Shown in pieces: positions 7,760-15,037 of a stretch of DNA of 64,000 nucleotides. Every line of letters begins with the position of its first letter. Position 1 is the stretch's first letter. Both the position numbers and the translations under genes were made by a program. The notes below the pieces were generated by a model. The model was given only the letters and a program-made list of their open reading frames with translations, was not told where the DNA came from and did not search any database. This stretch comes from JSC-12 sp033764965 (GTDB lineage: Bacteria > Cyanobacteriota > Cyanobacteriia > Leptolyngbyales > Leptolyngbyaceae): contig JANRIN010000154.1 of assembly GCA_033764965.1 (NCBI GenBank), forward strand, positions 1 to 64,000. The letters are read 5' to 3'.

Positions 7760-8521
7760 TTGGAAAAGCCTTGTTGTAATACCAGGAACTTCGGAGTGAC
7801 CCTAAAACCCTTTGCCAGCCTCGCGCTATGCCTATGTACTGGAATGCTGCTGACACCCCTTACCCCAACTGCAGCCTTGGAGCAGCATTTAAGAAAATCT
7901 CCTGCCTTAGCACCCCGCAGCACTGAACCTGCCAAACCCGTGGAGGAGAATCAATGCCTCAGTGGGAGCATGGGTGAATGGATGTCGCGAGAACGGATTG
8001 TGTTCGTCACGGGGGAAATCAATGCCGATCTATCAGAATCCGTTATCGCTCAACTGCTTTACCTGGATGCTCAGGCACCGGGTCAAGACATCTACCTCTA
8101 CATCAACTCAGGTGGCGGGTTTATTACTGCTGGTTTAGCAATTCTGGATGTGATGCGATCGCTGCGGTCTGAGGTTGTAACCGTCAGCCTAGGCGCATCC
8201 AGTTCGATGGCAAGCCTGCTCCTCGCCAATGGTTCCAGGGGAAAGCGATTTGTGCTACCGAATTCCCGCATTATGATTCACCAACCGTCGAGTGAGGCGT
8301 ATGGCAAGGCAAGCGATATTGCGATCGAAGCGAAAGAAATTGGCTATTTCAAAAGCAAACTGAATCGGATGTTGGCTGAAATGACCGGACAATCTTTAAG
8401 CCGAATTGAGGCAGATACCGATCGTGACTTTTTCATGTCTGCGGAGGAAGCCAAAGCCTACGGATTAGTGGATGGCATCGTGAAACGGCTTCCTTCTGCC
8501 TCCAATCCCACTGGGAAATAA
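7760..8521 (+). CDS. ClpP-family serine protease with an N-terminal export-like extension
   Basis: Clp protease proteolytic subunit, 253 residues from a TTG start. The core starts at about residue 74 (SRERIVFVTGEI). The triad is present: Ser149 in SSSMAS, His174 in MIHQP, Asp223 in DTDRDFF. The oddity is the 70-residue front: a basic/hydrophobic stretch (FASLALCLCTGMLLTPLTPTAA) that looks like a signal peptide or membrane anchor, where normal ClpP has a short axial loop. AGGGGA lies about 9 nt before the TTG. Internal ATGs at 7844 and 7970 could give shorter forms; the last would remove the extension. No Clp ATPase gene adjoins; clpB is 6.5 kb away. Confidence 0.75.
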   Translation: MEKPCCNTRNFGVTLKPFASLALCLCTGMLLTPLTPTAALEQHLRKSPALAPRSTEPAKPVEENQCLSGSMGEWMSRERIVFVTGEINADLSESVIAQLLYLDAQAPGQDIYLYINSGGGFITAGLAILDVMRSLRSEVVTVSLGASSSMASLLLANGSRGKRFVLPNSRIMIHQPSSEAYGKASDIAIEAKEIGYFKSKLNRMLAEMTGQSLSRIEADTDRDFFMSAEEAKAYGLVDGIVKRLPSASNPTGK

Positions 8522-8659
8522 GTAGGTAAGCACAACTAATTGTCACTGCGGAGCGTCATTGGTCACTTGTCACTTGTAAGGGGGTGGCGGGTTACAAAGG
8601 ACAAAGGACTGCTGACCGTCCTATGCCAAGACTATTTAACCTCCACCTACTTAGGATTT

Positions 8660-9718
8660 CTAGGGTTGTTCAAAACTGGCGAGCCGTTCCCGCAACAGCC
8701 CGGTTTGCTGCGGATCATCCAAACCCTCTGCTACGCCGAGCGCCTGCTCAAAATAGCGTTGTGCCAGGGTTGTGCGTCCCACTTCCAGGTTAAGATCGCC
8801 CAAAGCCGTCAGGGTTGCCAATTCTTGCTGGGTGTCGTTGAGCGATCGTGCCAGTTGCAGTTGTTCATCCAGCCAATCCCGTGCCAGGTCATAGCGTCCC
8901 ATGGCGCGGTAAGCCAGCACCAGATCATTTATTGCCAGAAATTGCACCAAATAATTCTCCTCTGCCGCCAGTTGTTCAGCAGCGGTGTTGAAACGGGTTG
9001 AGCTGTAGTAGCGCTGTTGGTTGAGGCGTTGATCAGCGCGATCGTGCAACTTCAGCCCCAAACTCACCGGGTTGGCATACCACTGAAGCACGGGCAAGGT
9101 CGCCATTTCCACAATTCGGGCATTCTGCTCTGGTTGCTCCAGGCTATTGGCAAGCCAGGACAGGTTTGTTGCCGTGAGGATTTCGCCCTGCTGGTTGCGT
9201 ACACTAGATGCCACATCCATCGCTTCCATAAATAATTCTCCAGCCGCAACGGTGCCTCCCGCCCTGGGAGCCAGAACTCGTCCCAAGTCGTTGTTGGCAA
9301 GCATTTGTCCGTTAAAGTCTTGCTGGTCGCGAGTCACGGCTAAACGGCGACGCAGGGCATCTTCCTGGGCACGCAGATCGCCCTGCTGGCTATAGGCAGT
9401 TGCCAGGTAGCGGTAGGCAATGCCCTGTCCATCCATATCCCCCAATTGTTGATAAAGCTGTTGAGCCGTTCGCCAGGAGACGATCGCGGCAGCAATATCT
9501 CCCTCTGCGGCTTGGGTTTTGCCTCGTTCCAACAAACGATCGGCGCGATCGCGCTCCGGACTGCGAGTGCCACTGTTGAGCTTGATCGTCATTTGTTGGG
9601 TTAGATCCGTGGCTTGAGCCTTCCCGACGGGTATCGACATCGCGGCTAAAAGAATCGCGATCGCTCCCAAGATTGGCAGAGATGCGATCGCGGCTGGCGG
9701 AATATTTCGTTTGCTCAT
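8660..9718 (-). CDS. Exported or membrane-anchored TPR protein
   Basis: 352 residues. A basic start (MSKRN) and hydrophobic stretch (IASLPILGAIAILLAAMSIPVGKAQA) give a signal peptide with AQA at the cleavage position. The rest is helical with TPR-like repeats, clearest near residues 75-125 (AAAIVSWRTAQQLYQQLGDMDGQGIAYRYLATAYSQQGD) and 250-330. The start MSKRN (9718) is taken because AGGAG lies 7 nt upstream; the frame is open 24 nt further. It lies 68 nt downstream of the sigma-like gene on the same strand. Likely a periplasmic scaffold; partner unknown. Confidence 0.7.
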   Translation of the reverse strand: MSKRNIPPAAIASLPILGAIAILLAAMSIPVGKAQATDLTQQMTIKLNSGTRSPERDRADRLLERGKTQAAEGDIAAAIVSWRTAQQLYQQLGDMDGQGIAYRYLATAYSQQGDLRAQEDALRRRLAVTRDQQDFNGQMLANNDLGRVLAPRAGGTVAAGELFMEAMDVASSVRNQQGEILTATNLSWLANSLEQPEQNARIVEMATLPVLQWYANPVSLGLKLHDRADQRLNQQRYYSSTRFNTAAEQLAAEENYLVQFLAINDLVLAYRAMGRYDLARDWLDEQLQLARSLNDTQQELATLTALGDLNLEVGRTTLAQRYFEQALGVAEGLDDPQQTGLLRERLASFEQP

Positions 9719-9786
9719 GCTTGACTCCTGAGGGTGGGGCAAACTGTTCAGGGCATCTCAACAGCTACTCCCATTCTCGCAGGCAG

Positions 9787-10434
9787 TCAGGTTGTCGCCA
9801 AGGAGTGACCTTGTGCCCAAGTATTCCCTGCCAGGTAAATGGCGCGTACATCCTCCGGCAAGTTTTCCTCCAGCAATTGATAGCCCTCCTGAAGCCGCAC
9901 CCGCACTTCAGCCGGAGACATGGCATCGCCTTCTGCCTGTAAGTAAGCGGAGATCCGGGTTTCACTCCAGCCAAAGGTTTGTGCCATTAAGACAATCAAG
10001 CGCAGGACGGGAGGCAGTTGGTCTAGGGCGCGTTCCATGTAGCACCAGAGCGGCGGCGGCGCAGCCTGCAAGTTATAGTGAATTGCTTCGACGGGTGGCA
10101 GTTCTGCCTGATTAATGCAGATCGCACTCACGTTTAACAACCAGCTTTGTAAGGTGAAGCCCACTTCGGCATCGGGCGATCGCAAATCTAGCCCACTCAA
10201 TTCATAAAAAATGTGTCGCCAGGTTTGAGCAAACAGGTAATCTGCCTGTACGGGCGATCGTGCCGAGTGGCGGATCAGCGTATACACCATTGGACTGTAG
10301 CGACAGAAGATCGCTGCAAAATATTGCCCAGCATCTGGATGACGCTGAAATAGGGTCAATAACTCCTGGTCGCTGTAGTGCGACAACGACTTGACCAGGG
10401 AGTGATGACATTCGGGAAAAGAAGGAATCGTCAC
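9787..10434 (-). CDS. ECF-type sigma factor-like protein
   Basis: 215 residues. YSDQELLTLFQRHPDAGQYFAAIFCRYSPMVYTLI followed by ADYLFAQTWRHIFYEL resembles sigma region 2 (the Asp/Glu-Leu helix and the core-binding segment). Residues about 130-195, ALDQLPPVLRLIVLMAQTFGWSETRISAYLQ, resemble region 4 with its helix-turn-helix. No region 3 is visible, as in ECF (group 4) factors. The following TPR membrane protein on the same strand could belong to the same unit, but it does not look like an anti-sigma factor. Confidence is moderate because the region 2 match is divergent. Confidence 0.6.
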   Translation of the reverse strand: MTIPSFPECHHSLVKSLSHYSDQELLTLFQRHPDAGQYFAAIFCRYSPMVYTLIRHSARSPVQADYLFAQTWRHIFYELSGLDLRSPDAEVGFTLQSWLLNVSAICINQAELPPVEAIHYNLQAAPPPLWCYMERALDQLPPVLRLIVLMAQTFGWSETRISAYLQAEGDAMSPAEVRVRLQEGYQLLEENLPEDVRAIYLAGNTWAQGHSLATT

Positions 10435-10535
10435 GGTTCACACCACGAATGACTGTGAAATGCCCCTCAATATACGCGCATTTTTTCAAATGGCACAACT
10501 TTTTAAGGAAAAGAACGCCAAAAGATGAAATGTTA

Positions 10536-10567
10536 CTGGTCATTGGTCATTGGTCATTGGTCATTGA
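10536..10567. repeat. Tandem TCATTGG heptamers at the IS left end
   Basis: About four consecutive 7-mers (GGTCATT phase) run directly into the left terminal repeat of the insertion element. The right flank of the element (TTAATGACTAATGAG) holds the heptamer in the inverted sense, so the element appears to sit inside a heptamer hairpin. Confidence 0.7.
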
Positions 10568-10593
10568 CGCGATGTGCGACTTTTAACTCGGAG

Positions 10594-11490
10594 TCAATCC
10601 GCAATGAGGGAGTCAAACTGCAAGGAATTGCGCCCATCCAGTTCATTGAACCAAACGGCGATCGAATGAGCCAAGATTTTACGTGCCATGCGACTGGTTA
10701 AGTGCCAACAATCACGTGCCCAGACTCGCTCGGCATGAAAGCGTTCAGCCAGTTGACCAATCACTGTCTCATTGCGTTGGCGATAACGACTGACCAGACG
10801 GTTGTGAAGCCGATTGAAGGTCTGCATATTCGAGCGCTTTGGGGTAACTAGAGTAATTTGTCGTTGCGCGAGAGCCTGAGCCACAGGCTCACTCAAGTAA
10901 GCTTTATCTGCCACAATCGTGCCTGTGATGCCGTCGAGTAAATCGTCGAGTGCATCAAGGTCTTTAACGTTGGCACTGGTGACACAGAACCGCCGAATCA
11001 GTCCGGCTCCGTCAATCAACACATGCCCTCGCAACCCGTAGAAAATTCCCAAGGTTGTACTGTGTCCATAGCTAGCTTCTGCCCAGAAGCGTTGACACTG
11101 CCGGGAGCGTTTGAAGCCACACACGGGCATGGGAAAACTGTCCACTAGATACAGTCCTGAATGCACATCGCCCAGGCGTTCTTGCAGGGCGAGTTGCACC
11201 TGTTGCTTCCAGAACCACAGGTCGGCGGCTTGTCGAGTAAAACTCGTGCGTTCTTTGAGTTGCGGAAACAATGCCATCCAGTGCCGTCGAAAGTAACGCC
11301 AAATCCCTTTATCGGTATCACTCTCCAAGAATTCTCCAACCACTTTCATGGTGATCACCTCACTGGCGCTTAAGCGGGGGGCAAACCCTCGCTTCTGAGG
11401 GCGGGTGCAGCACGGCAATGCTTTAATTTGGTCATCAATCAAGCAAAAGGTGGCAATGATAAACTCTTCTATATCAAACATGGGGTTCAC
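10594..11490 (-). CDS. IS982-family transposase
   Basis: DDE transposase of 298 residues, intact. YLVDSFPMPVCGFKRSRQCQRFW carries the first catalytic Asp in the family context DSFP(M/V)PVC; YGLRGHVLIDGAGLIRRFCVTSANVKDLDAL and TIVADKAYLSE hold the second Asp, and an Glu occurs further on near RNETVIGQLAERF. The GTG at 11490 overlaps an inverted repeat; an ATG three codons later is an alternative start. The full reading frame and matched ends suggest the element is, or recently was, active. Confidence 0.88.
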   Translation of the reverse strand: MNPMFDIEEFIIATFCLIDDQIKALPCCTRPQKRGFAPRLSASEVITMKVVGEFLESDTDKGIWRYFRRHWMALFPQLKERTSFTRQAADLWFWKQQVQLALQERLGDVHSGLYLVDSFPMPVCGFKRSRQCQRFWAEASYGHSTTLGIFYGLRGHVLIDGAGLIRRFCVTSANVKDLDALDDLLDGITGTIVADKAYLSEPVAQALAQRQITLVTPKRSNMQTFNRLHNRLVSRYRQRNETVIGQLAERFHAERVWARDCWHLTSRMARKILAHSIAVWFNELDGRNSLQFDSLIAD

Positions 11491-11532
11491 CTGCTAGAAC
11501 GTTGTTATCTCTAGCTTCTACCGGTGAACCCC
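11482..11532 (-). promoter_or_regulatory. Inverted repeat hiding the transposase start
   Basis: GGGGTTCACC (11482-11491) and GGTGAACCCC (11523-11532) form a perfect 10-bp stem in the mRNA leader. The GTG start lies inside the stem. A transcript entering from outside the element would contain both arms and be poorly translated, while one starting between the arms would not. This is the arrangement other IS elements use to avoid activation by read-through. Confidence 0.6.
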
Positions 11533-11575
11533 TTTTTTGTCAAAAAAAGTCGCACATCGCGTTAATGACTAATGA

Positions 11576-12481
11576 GTGAGTTTTTCCTTCACTGAATCTT
11601 CAGATAGTTTTTCCGGTTTCTCGCCAATTCTAGGAGAATGGCAATCCCCACAGGTATGGGTGTATATGTTTGATTCATCGGGTTGGTACAGCTACAGCAA
11701 TACGATTCATCAGCCAGGAACCTACGAAGCCGCGATCGCCCATTACGATCGCCTGCTCGCCTCACAGCCCGATTTATACGAAATTTGGACCTACCGGGGT
11801 TACGCTCTGGAACGGTTGGGGCAGTTGCGAGAAGCGATCGCCAACTTTGAGCAGGCATTGAAAGTGCAACCGGAATATGCCCTGGCTTGGCATGGTAAAG
11901 GAATTGCCCTGGCAAAACTCACTGAGTACGATGCAGCGTTAGAGTGTTTGAACCGAGTGGTTAAATTCACTCCCAGAGATGAAAAAGCCTGGTACAACCG
12001 GGGAAATGCCTTGATTCATCTCCATCGCTACGAAGAGGCACTCACCAGTTTTAATCGCGCCATTGAACTGGCTCCCCTCGATTACAAAGCCTGGTACTGC
12101 CGGGGAAAAGTACTCACAAGTCTGGGTTATCTCTATGCGGCTCTGTCCAGCTTAGACAAAACCGTGAGTATTAAACCAGATTGCTTTTATGCCTGGAGCT
12201 ACCGAGGTTCTGTGCTGAAAAAACTGGCTTGCTATGATGACGCGATCGCCAGCTTCGATCGTTCTTTGCAAGTTAAGCCCAACAATCCCGATGTTTGGTA
12301 CAACAAAGCTCGTTGCTACGCCTTGAAGGGAAATATGGAGCAGGCAACCCGATTCTTGTATCAAGCCATTCAGCTTAACCCTACGTTGTATTTGGCTCTT
12401 GCCAAAGTAGATTCTCACTTCAGCCCATTGGCTCTCAACCAAAAACTCAAAACCTTTGCCTCAAGCAAAGCACTTTCTTAA
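11576..12481 (+). CDS. TPR-repeat protein
   Basis: Up to 301 residues. At least six consecutive TPR units run from about residue 47 to 280 with the usual W/YxxxGxxLxxLxxYxxAIxxFxxAxxxxPxxxxAW pattern, including EAIANFEQALKVQPEYALAW and EALTSFNRAIELAPLDYKAW. No signal peptide. The start is uncertain: the GTG at 11576 lies 8 nt from the IS right end, and the first 30 residues do not look like a TPR. The ATG at 11666 would omit them. The IS may have replaced the native promoter or 5' end. Role: protein-protein scaffold, partner unknown. Confidence 0.75.
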   Translation: MSFSFTESSDSFSGFSPILGEWQSPQVWVYMFDSSGWYSYSNTIHQPGTYEAAIAHYDRLLASQPDLYEIWTYRGYALERLGQLREAIANFEQALKVQPEYALAWHGKGIALAKLTEYDAALECLNRVVKFTPRDEKAWYNRGNALIHLHRYEEALTSFNRAIELAPLDYKAWYCRGKVLTSLGYLYAALSSLDKTVSIKPDCFYAWSYRGSVLKKLACYDDAIASFDRSLQVKPNNPDVWYNKARCYALKGNMEQATRFLYQAIQLNPTLYLALAKVDSHFSPLALNQKLKTFASSKALS

Positions 12482-12585
12482 AACAAGAATTGCTGGCAGA
12501 AGGTGGTAACAGGAAAGGAAGAATATAATAAGTTAGTGAAGCCTCCACAGGAGTGGCATTTCAATTTTCAGTAGAGACTCAAGCA

Positions 12586-12987
12586 ATGAATTCAGCGACT
12601 GACTTTTTAACTCCAGAGGAGTGTGCAGAGGTAGATAAAGCGTTGTTGACCTCTCACGACAAGTTCACAACGCGGGTGGCAATTTATGCTTTACGATCAC
12701 TCAAAGCCGTCGCCCAGCAAAACAACGTGGCGATCGCTACATTGCAACCCCATCAGATCGAAGACTGGGTTTATCAGGATGAAACCTTACAGGACAACAA
12801 CGATCTGACTGTTTCTCACGAGTCCACTCAACAATTTCGGCAGTTCTTCTCTAACCTCGTCATTGCTGCCACTAAGCCACTGAGACAGGCGGCGGAAGAA
12901 CTGGGGGTTACGGTTGAGCAGTTGACCGTGCCTCAAGTGATTGTCTGGTTTGAAACCAAGGCAAAACAGCGGTTACAACATTGCTAG
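12586..12987 (+). CDS. Conserved cyanobacterial hypothetical protein
   Basis: 133 residues from ATG 12586; the frame is open back to a GTG at 12553, but AGGAG there is too close to be used for it. The sequence is acidic and helical (LTPEECAEVDKALLTSHDKFTTRVAIYALRSLKAVAQQ). No motif with a known activity is seen. It overlaps the convergent CHAD gene by a single CTAG tetranucleotide (12984-12987) which provides a TAG stop on each strand. Function not recognised. Confidence 0.6.
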   Translation: MNSATDFLTPEECAEVDKALLTSHDKFTTRVAIYALRSLKAVAQQNNVAIATLQPHQIEDWVYQDETLQDNNDLTVSHESTQQFRQFFSNLVIAATKPLRQAAEELGVTVEQLTVPQVIVWFETKAKQRLQHC

Positions 12988-13940
12988 TTTTTATTGTTTT
13001 CATCTGGATTCAGCAACATCTGATAAAGCTGATAGCGAAATTCTGGTTCCAGGTATCGCTGTCGAACCTCATCCCAATCAGATAGGACATCCGATTGAGT
13101 TTGCTGGATGCGGCTTTGCAGGGTGGGTAAATCTGCCTGACGTGGCAAGTGTTCTGCCAGAAGTTGCTGTAAAACCTGGTTGTCCTGCAATTTGCCCAGC
13201 TTTTCTTGCAGGAGTTTAATATCAGCAACCCACTCTTGAAAAGATTTGCCGTAAAACGAAGTAAAGAACTCGGTTTGATAACGAACGTGCTTAAAGGCTT
13301 TTCGCAAATCATGCAGCGTCTCACCATCCTCCATTGAAGAATAATCAGCAGGCACAAGCCAGCCGGGATGGAGCAAAAGTTCAGACAGCAACGGACTCAA
13401 CAAATCTGGCAAAAGAGTGCGAATGGGTAGAGTTGCGAGAGGGGTATACCGAGGGCTTTCTAGCCAGTTTTCGTAGGCATTTTTGAGTTCTCGATAGCGC
13501 GATTGCCCGAAGGTTTTCTCAACTTCGGCATAGGCTTGGCGACGCTTCTTCGTAAGGATTTTGATGACTTCATCAAGCTGATCCTTTTCACTGCCTTCCA
13601 GTTGAGGGCGGTAAGTTTCTCGCAGATCCGCAGTTTGCACATCCAAATCACGCAACCCACCTAGAATTCTAGCTAAGGCTCCAATGCGTTTCTGGCTGGC
13701 AGATTCAGGCAGGTCGATCGCTACTGCGAAAACTTGAAGCGCCGTTCGCAAGCGGCGAGTTCCCACCCGCATTTGATGCAGATGTTCTGGATCTTCATCG
13801 GCAAGTACTTTAGGTTCTTGCTTCAGGATGCTTCGATACTGTTTTTCAATCGTCGAGTAGGCATATTCCCCAAAGGTGAGCGAGGGCGGAAGTGAAATAG
13901 ATTGAACCCCCTTTTCCTTTTTTTCCTTCAGCTTTTTCAT
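12984..13940 (-). CDS. CHAD domain protein
   Basis: 318 residues, cytosolic. CHAD domains are helical, rich in conserved His and basic residues, and bind inorganic polyphosphate. The hallmark EHLHQMRVGTRRLRTALQVF is at about residues 52-72, and the second half repeats it as GETLHDLRKAFKHVRYQTEFF near 205-230. No adjacent CYTH triphosphatase is present, so it is a stand-alone CHAD. ATG 13940 is preferred (GGGTGA 6 nt upstream). Predicted role: polyphosphate binding. Confidence 0.85.
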   Translation of the reverse strand: MKKLKEKKEKGVQSISLPPSLTFGEYAYSTIEKQYRSILKQEPKVLADEDPEHLHQMRVGTRRLRTALQVFAVAIDLPESASQKRIGALARILGGLRDLDVQTADLRETYRPQLEGSEKDQLDEVIKILTKKRRQAYAEVEKTFGQSRYRELKNAYENWLESPRYTPLATLPIRTLLPDLLSPLLSELLLHPGWLVPADYSSMEDGETLHDLRKAFKHVRYQTEFFTSFYGKSFQEWVADIKLLQEKLGKLQDNQVLQQLLAEHLPRQADLPTLQSRIQQTQSDVLSDWDEVRQRYLEPEFRYQLYQMLLNPDENNKN

Positions 13941-14069
13941 CACTATCACCCAAAAACTCGCTGATGCAGGAAACCACTTTATCCTTATAGCTTCAATTAT
14001 GTGAACGAATCGCTTAATTTCAGGACGATCAATTCACAGTTCGTAGCACTGTTCTCAAAAGCAATGCTG

Positions 14070-14108
14070 TCAATGGTCATTCGCCCTTTGCAGGCAAATG
14101 ACCATTGA
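14070..14108. repeat. Perfect 12-bp hairpin of the TCATTGG family
   Basis: TCAATGGTCATT (14070-14081) and AATGACCATTGA (14097-14108) are exact complements with a 15-nt loop. The right arm overlaps the left end of the small element at 14103-14257. Confidence 0.7.
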
Positions 14109-14257
14109 CGCGATGTGCGACTTTTACAGATTGCTTGCAAAGAATACCCTCACCCTAGCCCTCTCCCAACGGACAGGGAACTAGAAAGGTCTGAAAATTC
14201 TTCTCCTTAGGGAGAAGGGTTGGAATGAGGGCAAATTAGTTGCATATCGCATCATTG
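14103..14257. mobile_element. MITE-like non-autonomous element with IS982-type ends
   Basis: The left end (14103-14125) is identical in all 23 bases to the left terminal repeat of the IS at 10562. The right end (complement of 14235-14257) matches it at 17 of 23. Between them is no gene, but a palindrome, CCCTCACCCTAGCCC at 14147-14161 against GGGTTGGAATGAGGG near 14217-14231, of a kind common in cyanobacterial genomes. A related palindrome with the same ATTGCTTGC flank occurs at 39195-39255. The element is probably mobilised by the IS982 transposase. Confidence 0.65.
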
Positions 14258-14288
14258 AGCACTGACGCTTTCTTACAAGATTAAGCCA

Positions 14289-14732
14289 TTAATTAAAAGC
14301 GTCTTTCACACCATCAACGACACGTTCAACCGCATTCTTGGACGCATCAACGGCTTTCTCAGTCCGGGCAGCATCTTCCTCAGCTCGGCGCTCAATGAAA
14401 TCGAGATCGCGCTTGGCTTTGCGTTCTACAAAACTCCCCTGCTCATCCGCCGCATCAACCCGACTCGCATTTTTATTTGCCGTGCTTTTCACTTTCTCTT
14501 TGGTGTTCTGAATCAAATTTTTGGAACCTCTCTCCACATCAGCGGTCTTGTTCCGAACTCCACCCGTAATGTCTTCTGCGGTAATCACATCGCCCGCCGG
14601 ACCAGCGATCGCGGCAGAGTTAGAAACAAAAGAGCCTTGCCAAGCACCCATCATTACAAGTACGCAAAACAAAGAGGTAATCAGCCAACGTCCCGCAGCC
14701 GCCGCTGTTTTTGTAAAAGAATTCAGTTTCAT
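14289..14732 (-). CDS. Secreted or anchored helical, LEA-like hypothetical protein
   Basis: 147 residues. A hydrophobic segment (RWLITSLFCVLVMMGAW, about residues 15-31) with AIA further on suggests a signal peptide. The mature part is highly charged and Ala/Lys/Asp/Glu-rich (NLIQNTKEKVKSTANKNA; AVDASKNAVERVVDGVKDAF), likely amphipathic helix, resembling late-embryogenesis-abundant and similar stress proteins in composition only. The ATG at 14732 has AGGA 9 nt upstream; an upstream ATG at 14741 is less well placed. Function not known. Confidence 0.55.
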   Translation of the reverse strand: MKLNSFTKTAAAAGRWLITSLFCVLVMMGAWQGSFVSNSAAIAGPAGDVITAEDITGGVRNKTADVERGSKNLIQNTKEKVKSTANKNASRVDAADEQGSFVERKAKRDLDFIERRAEEDAARTEKAVDASKNAVERVVDGVKDAFN

Positions 14733-15037
14733 AGAACACATTCCTTGTCAATTAAGCATCTTATTTTTACTCCACTTCAAGGGGCAGCTAAACCGCCCTT
14801 TAGACAGAAGTTGAGCTCACAACGAGGACGGCAATACCTATACCAGAAGGCGTAAACACCGATCTCGCTGCATCAAGCCAGTTGCTTACAATAACCATAG
14901 ATGGAATGCGCTGGTCATTCGTCATGGGTCATTTGTTCTTGGTCATTCGTGCCCTAGCTTCCTTGCAGGATCCAGAACCTGCGCCTATCTCCTAAGCTCT
15001 AACCCCTAATTCCTAACCCCTATTATCCATAAACCCT
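14733..15037. repeat. Intergenic region with two kinds of 7-mer repeat
   Basis: Divergent promoter region of clpB and the LEA-like gene. It holds imperfect GGTCATT heptamers (about 14910-14950) and, just before clpB, a run of CTAACCC/CTAATTC heptamers (about 14997-15025). No ribosome site is obvious between the latter and the clpB ATG. Confidence 0.55.

Larger units (their letters stand above)
10562..11567 (-). mobile_element. IS982-family insertion sequence, complete, 1006 bp
   Basis: Terminal inverted repeats CATTGACGCGATGTGCGAC (continuing TTTT; 10562-10584) and its complement at 11545-11567 match at 22 of 23 positions. They enclose one full-length transposase gene, and total length is normal for IS982. 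No clear target duplication is seen, which is not unusual for the family and is obscured by the flanking heptamer repeats. The right end stops 8 nt before the possible start of a TPR gene. Confidence 0.85.

Noticed and set aside
8540..9001. 153-codon plus-strand ORF opposite the TPR gene
   Set aside because: It is a shadow of the minus-strand TPR gene, which has a signal peptide, RBS and repeats.
10536..10567. Heptamer repeats as a CRISPR array
   Set aside because: Units are 7 bases without spacers, and no cas genes are near.
10562..11567. Target-site duplication of the IS
   Set aside because: Flanking bases are heptamer-derived on both sides and do not show a clear direct repeat.
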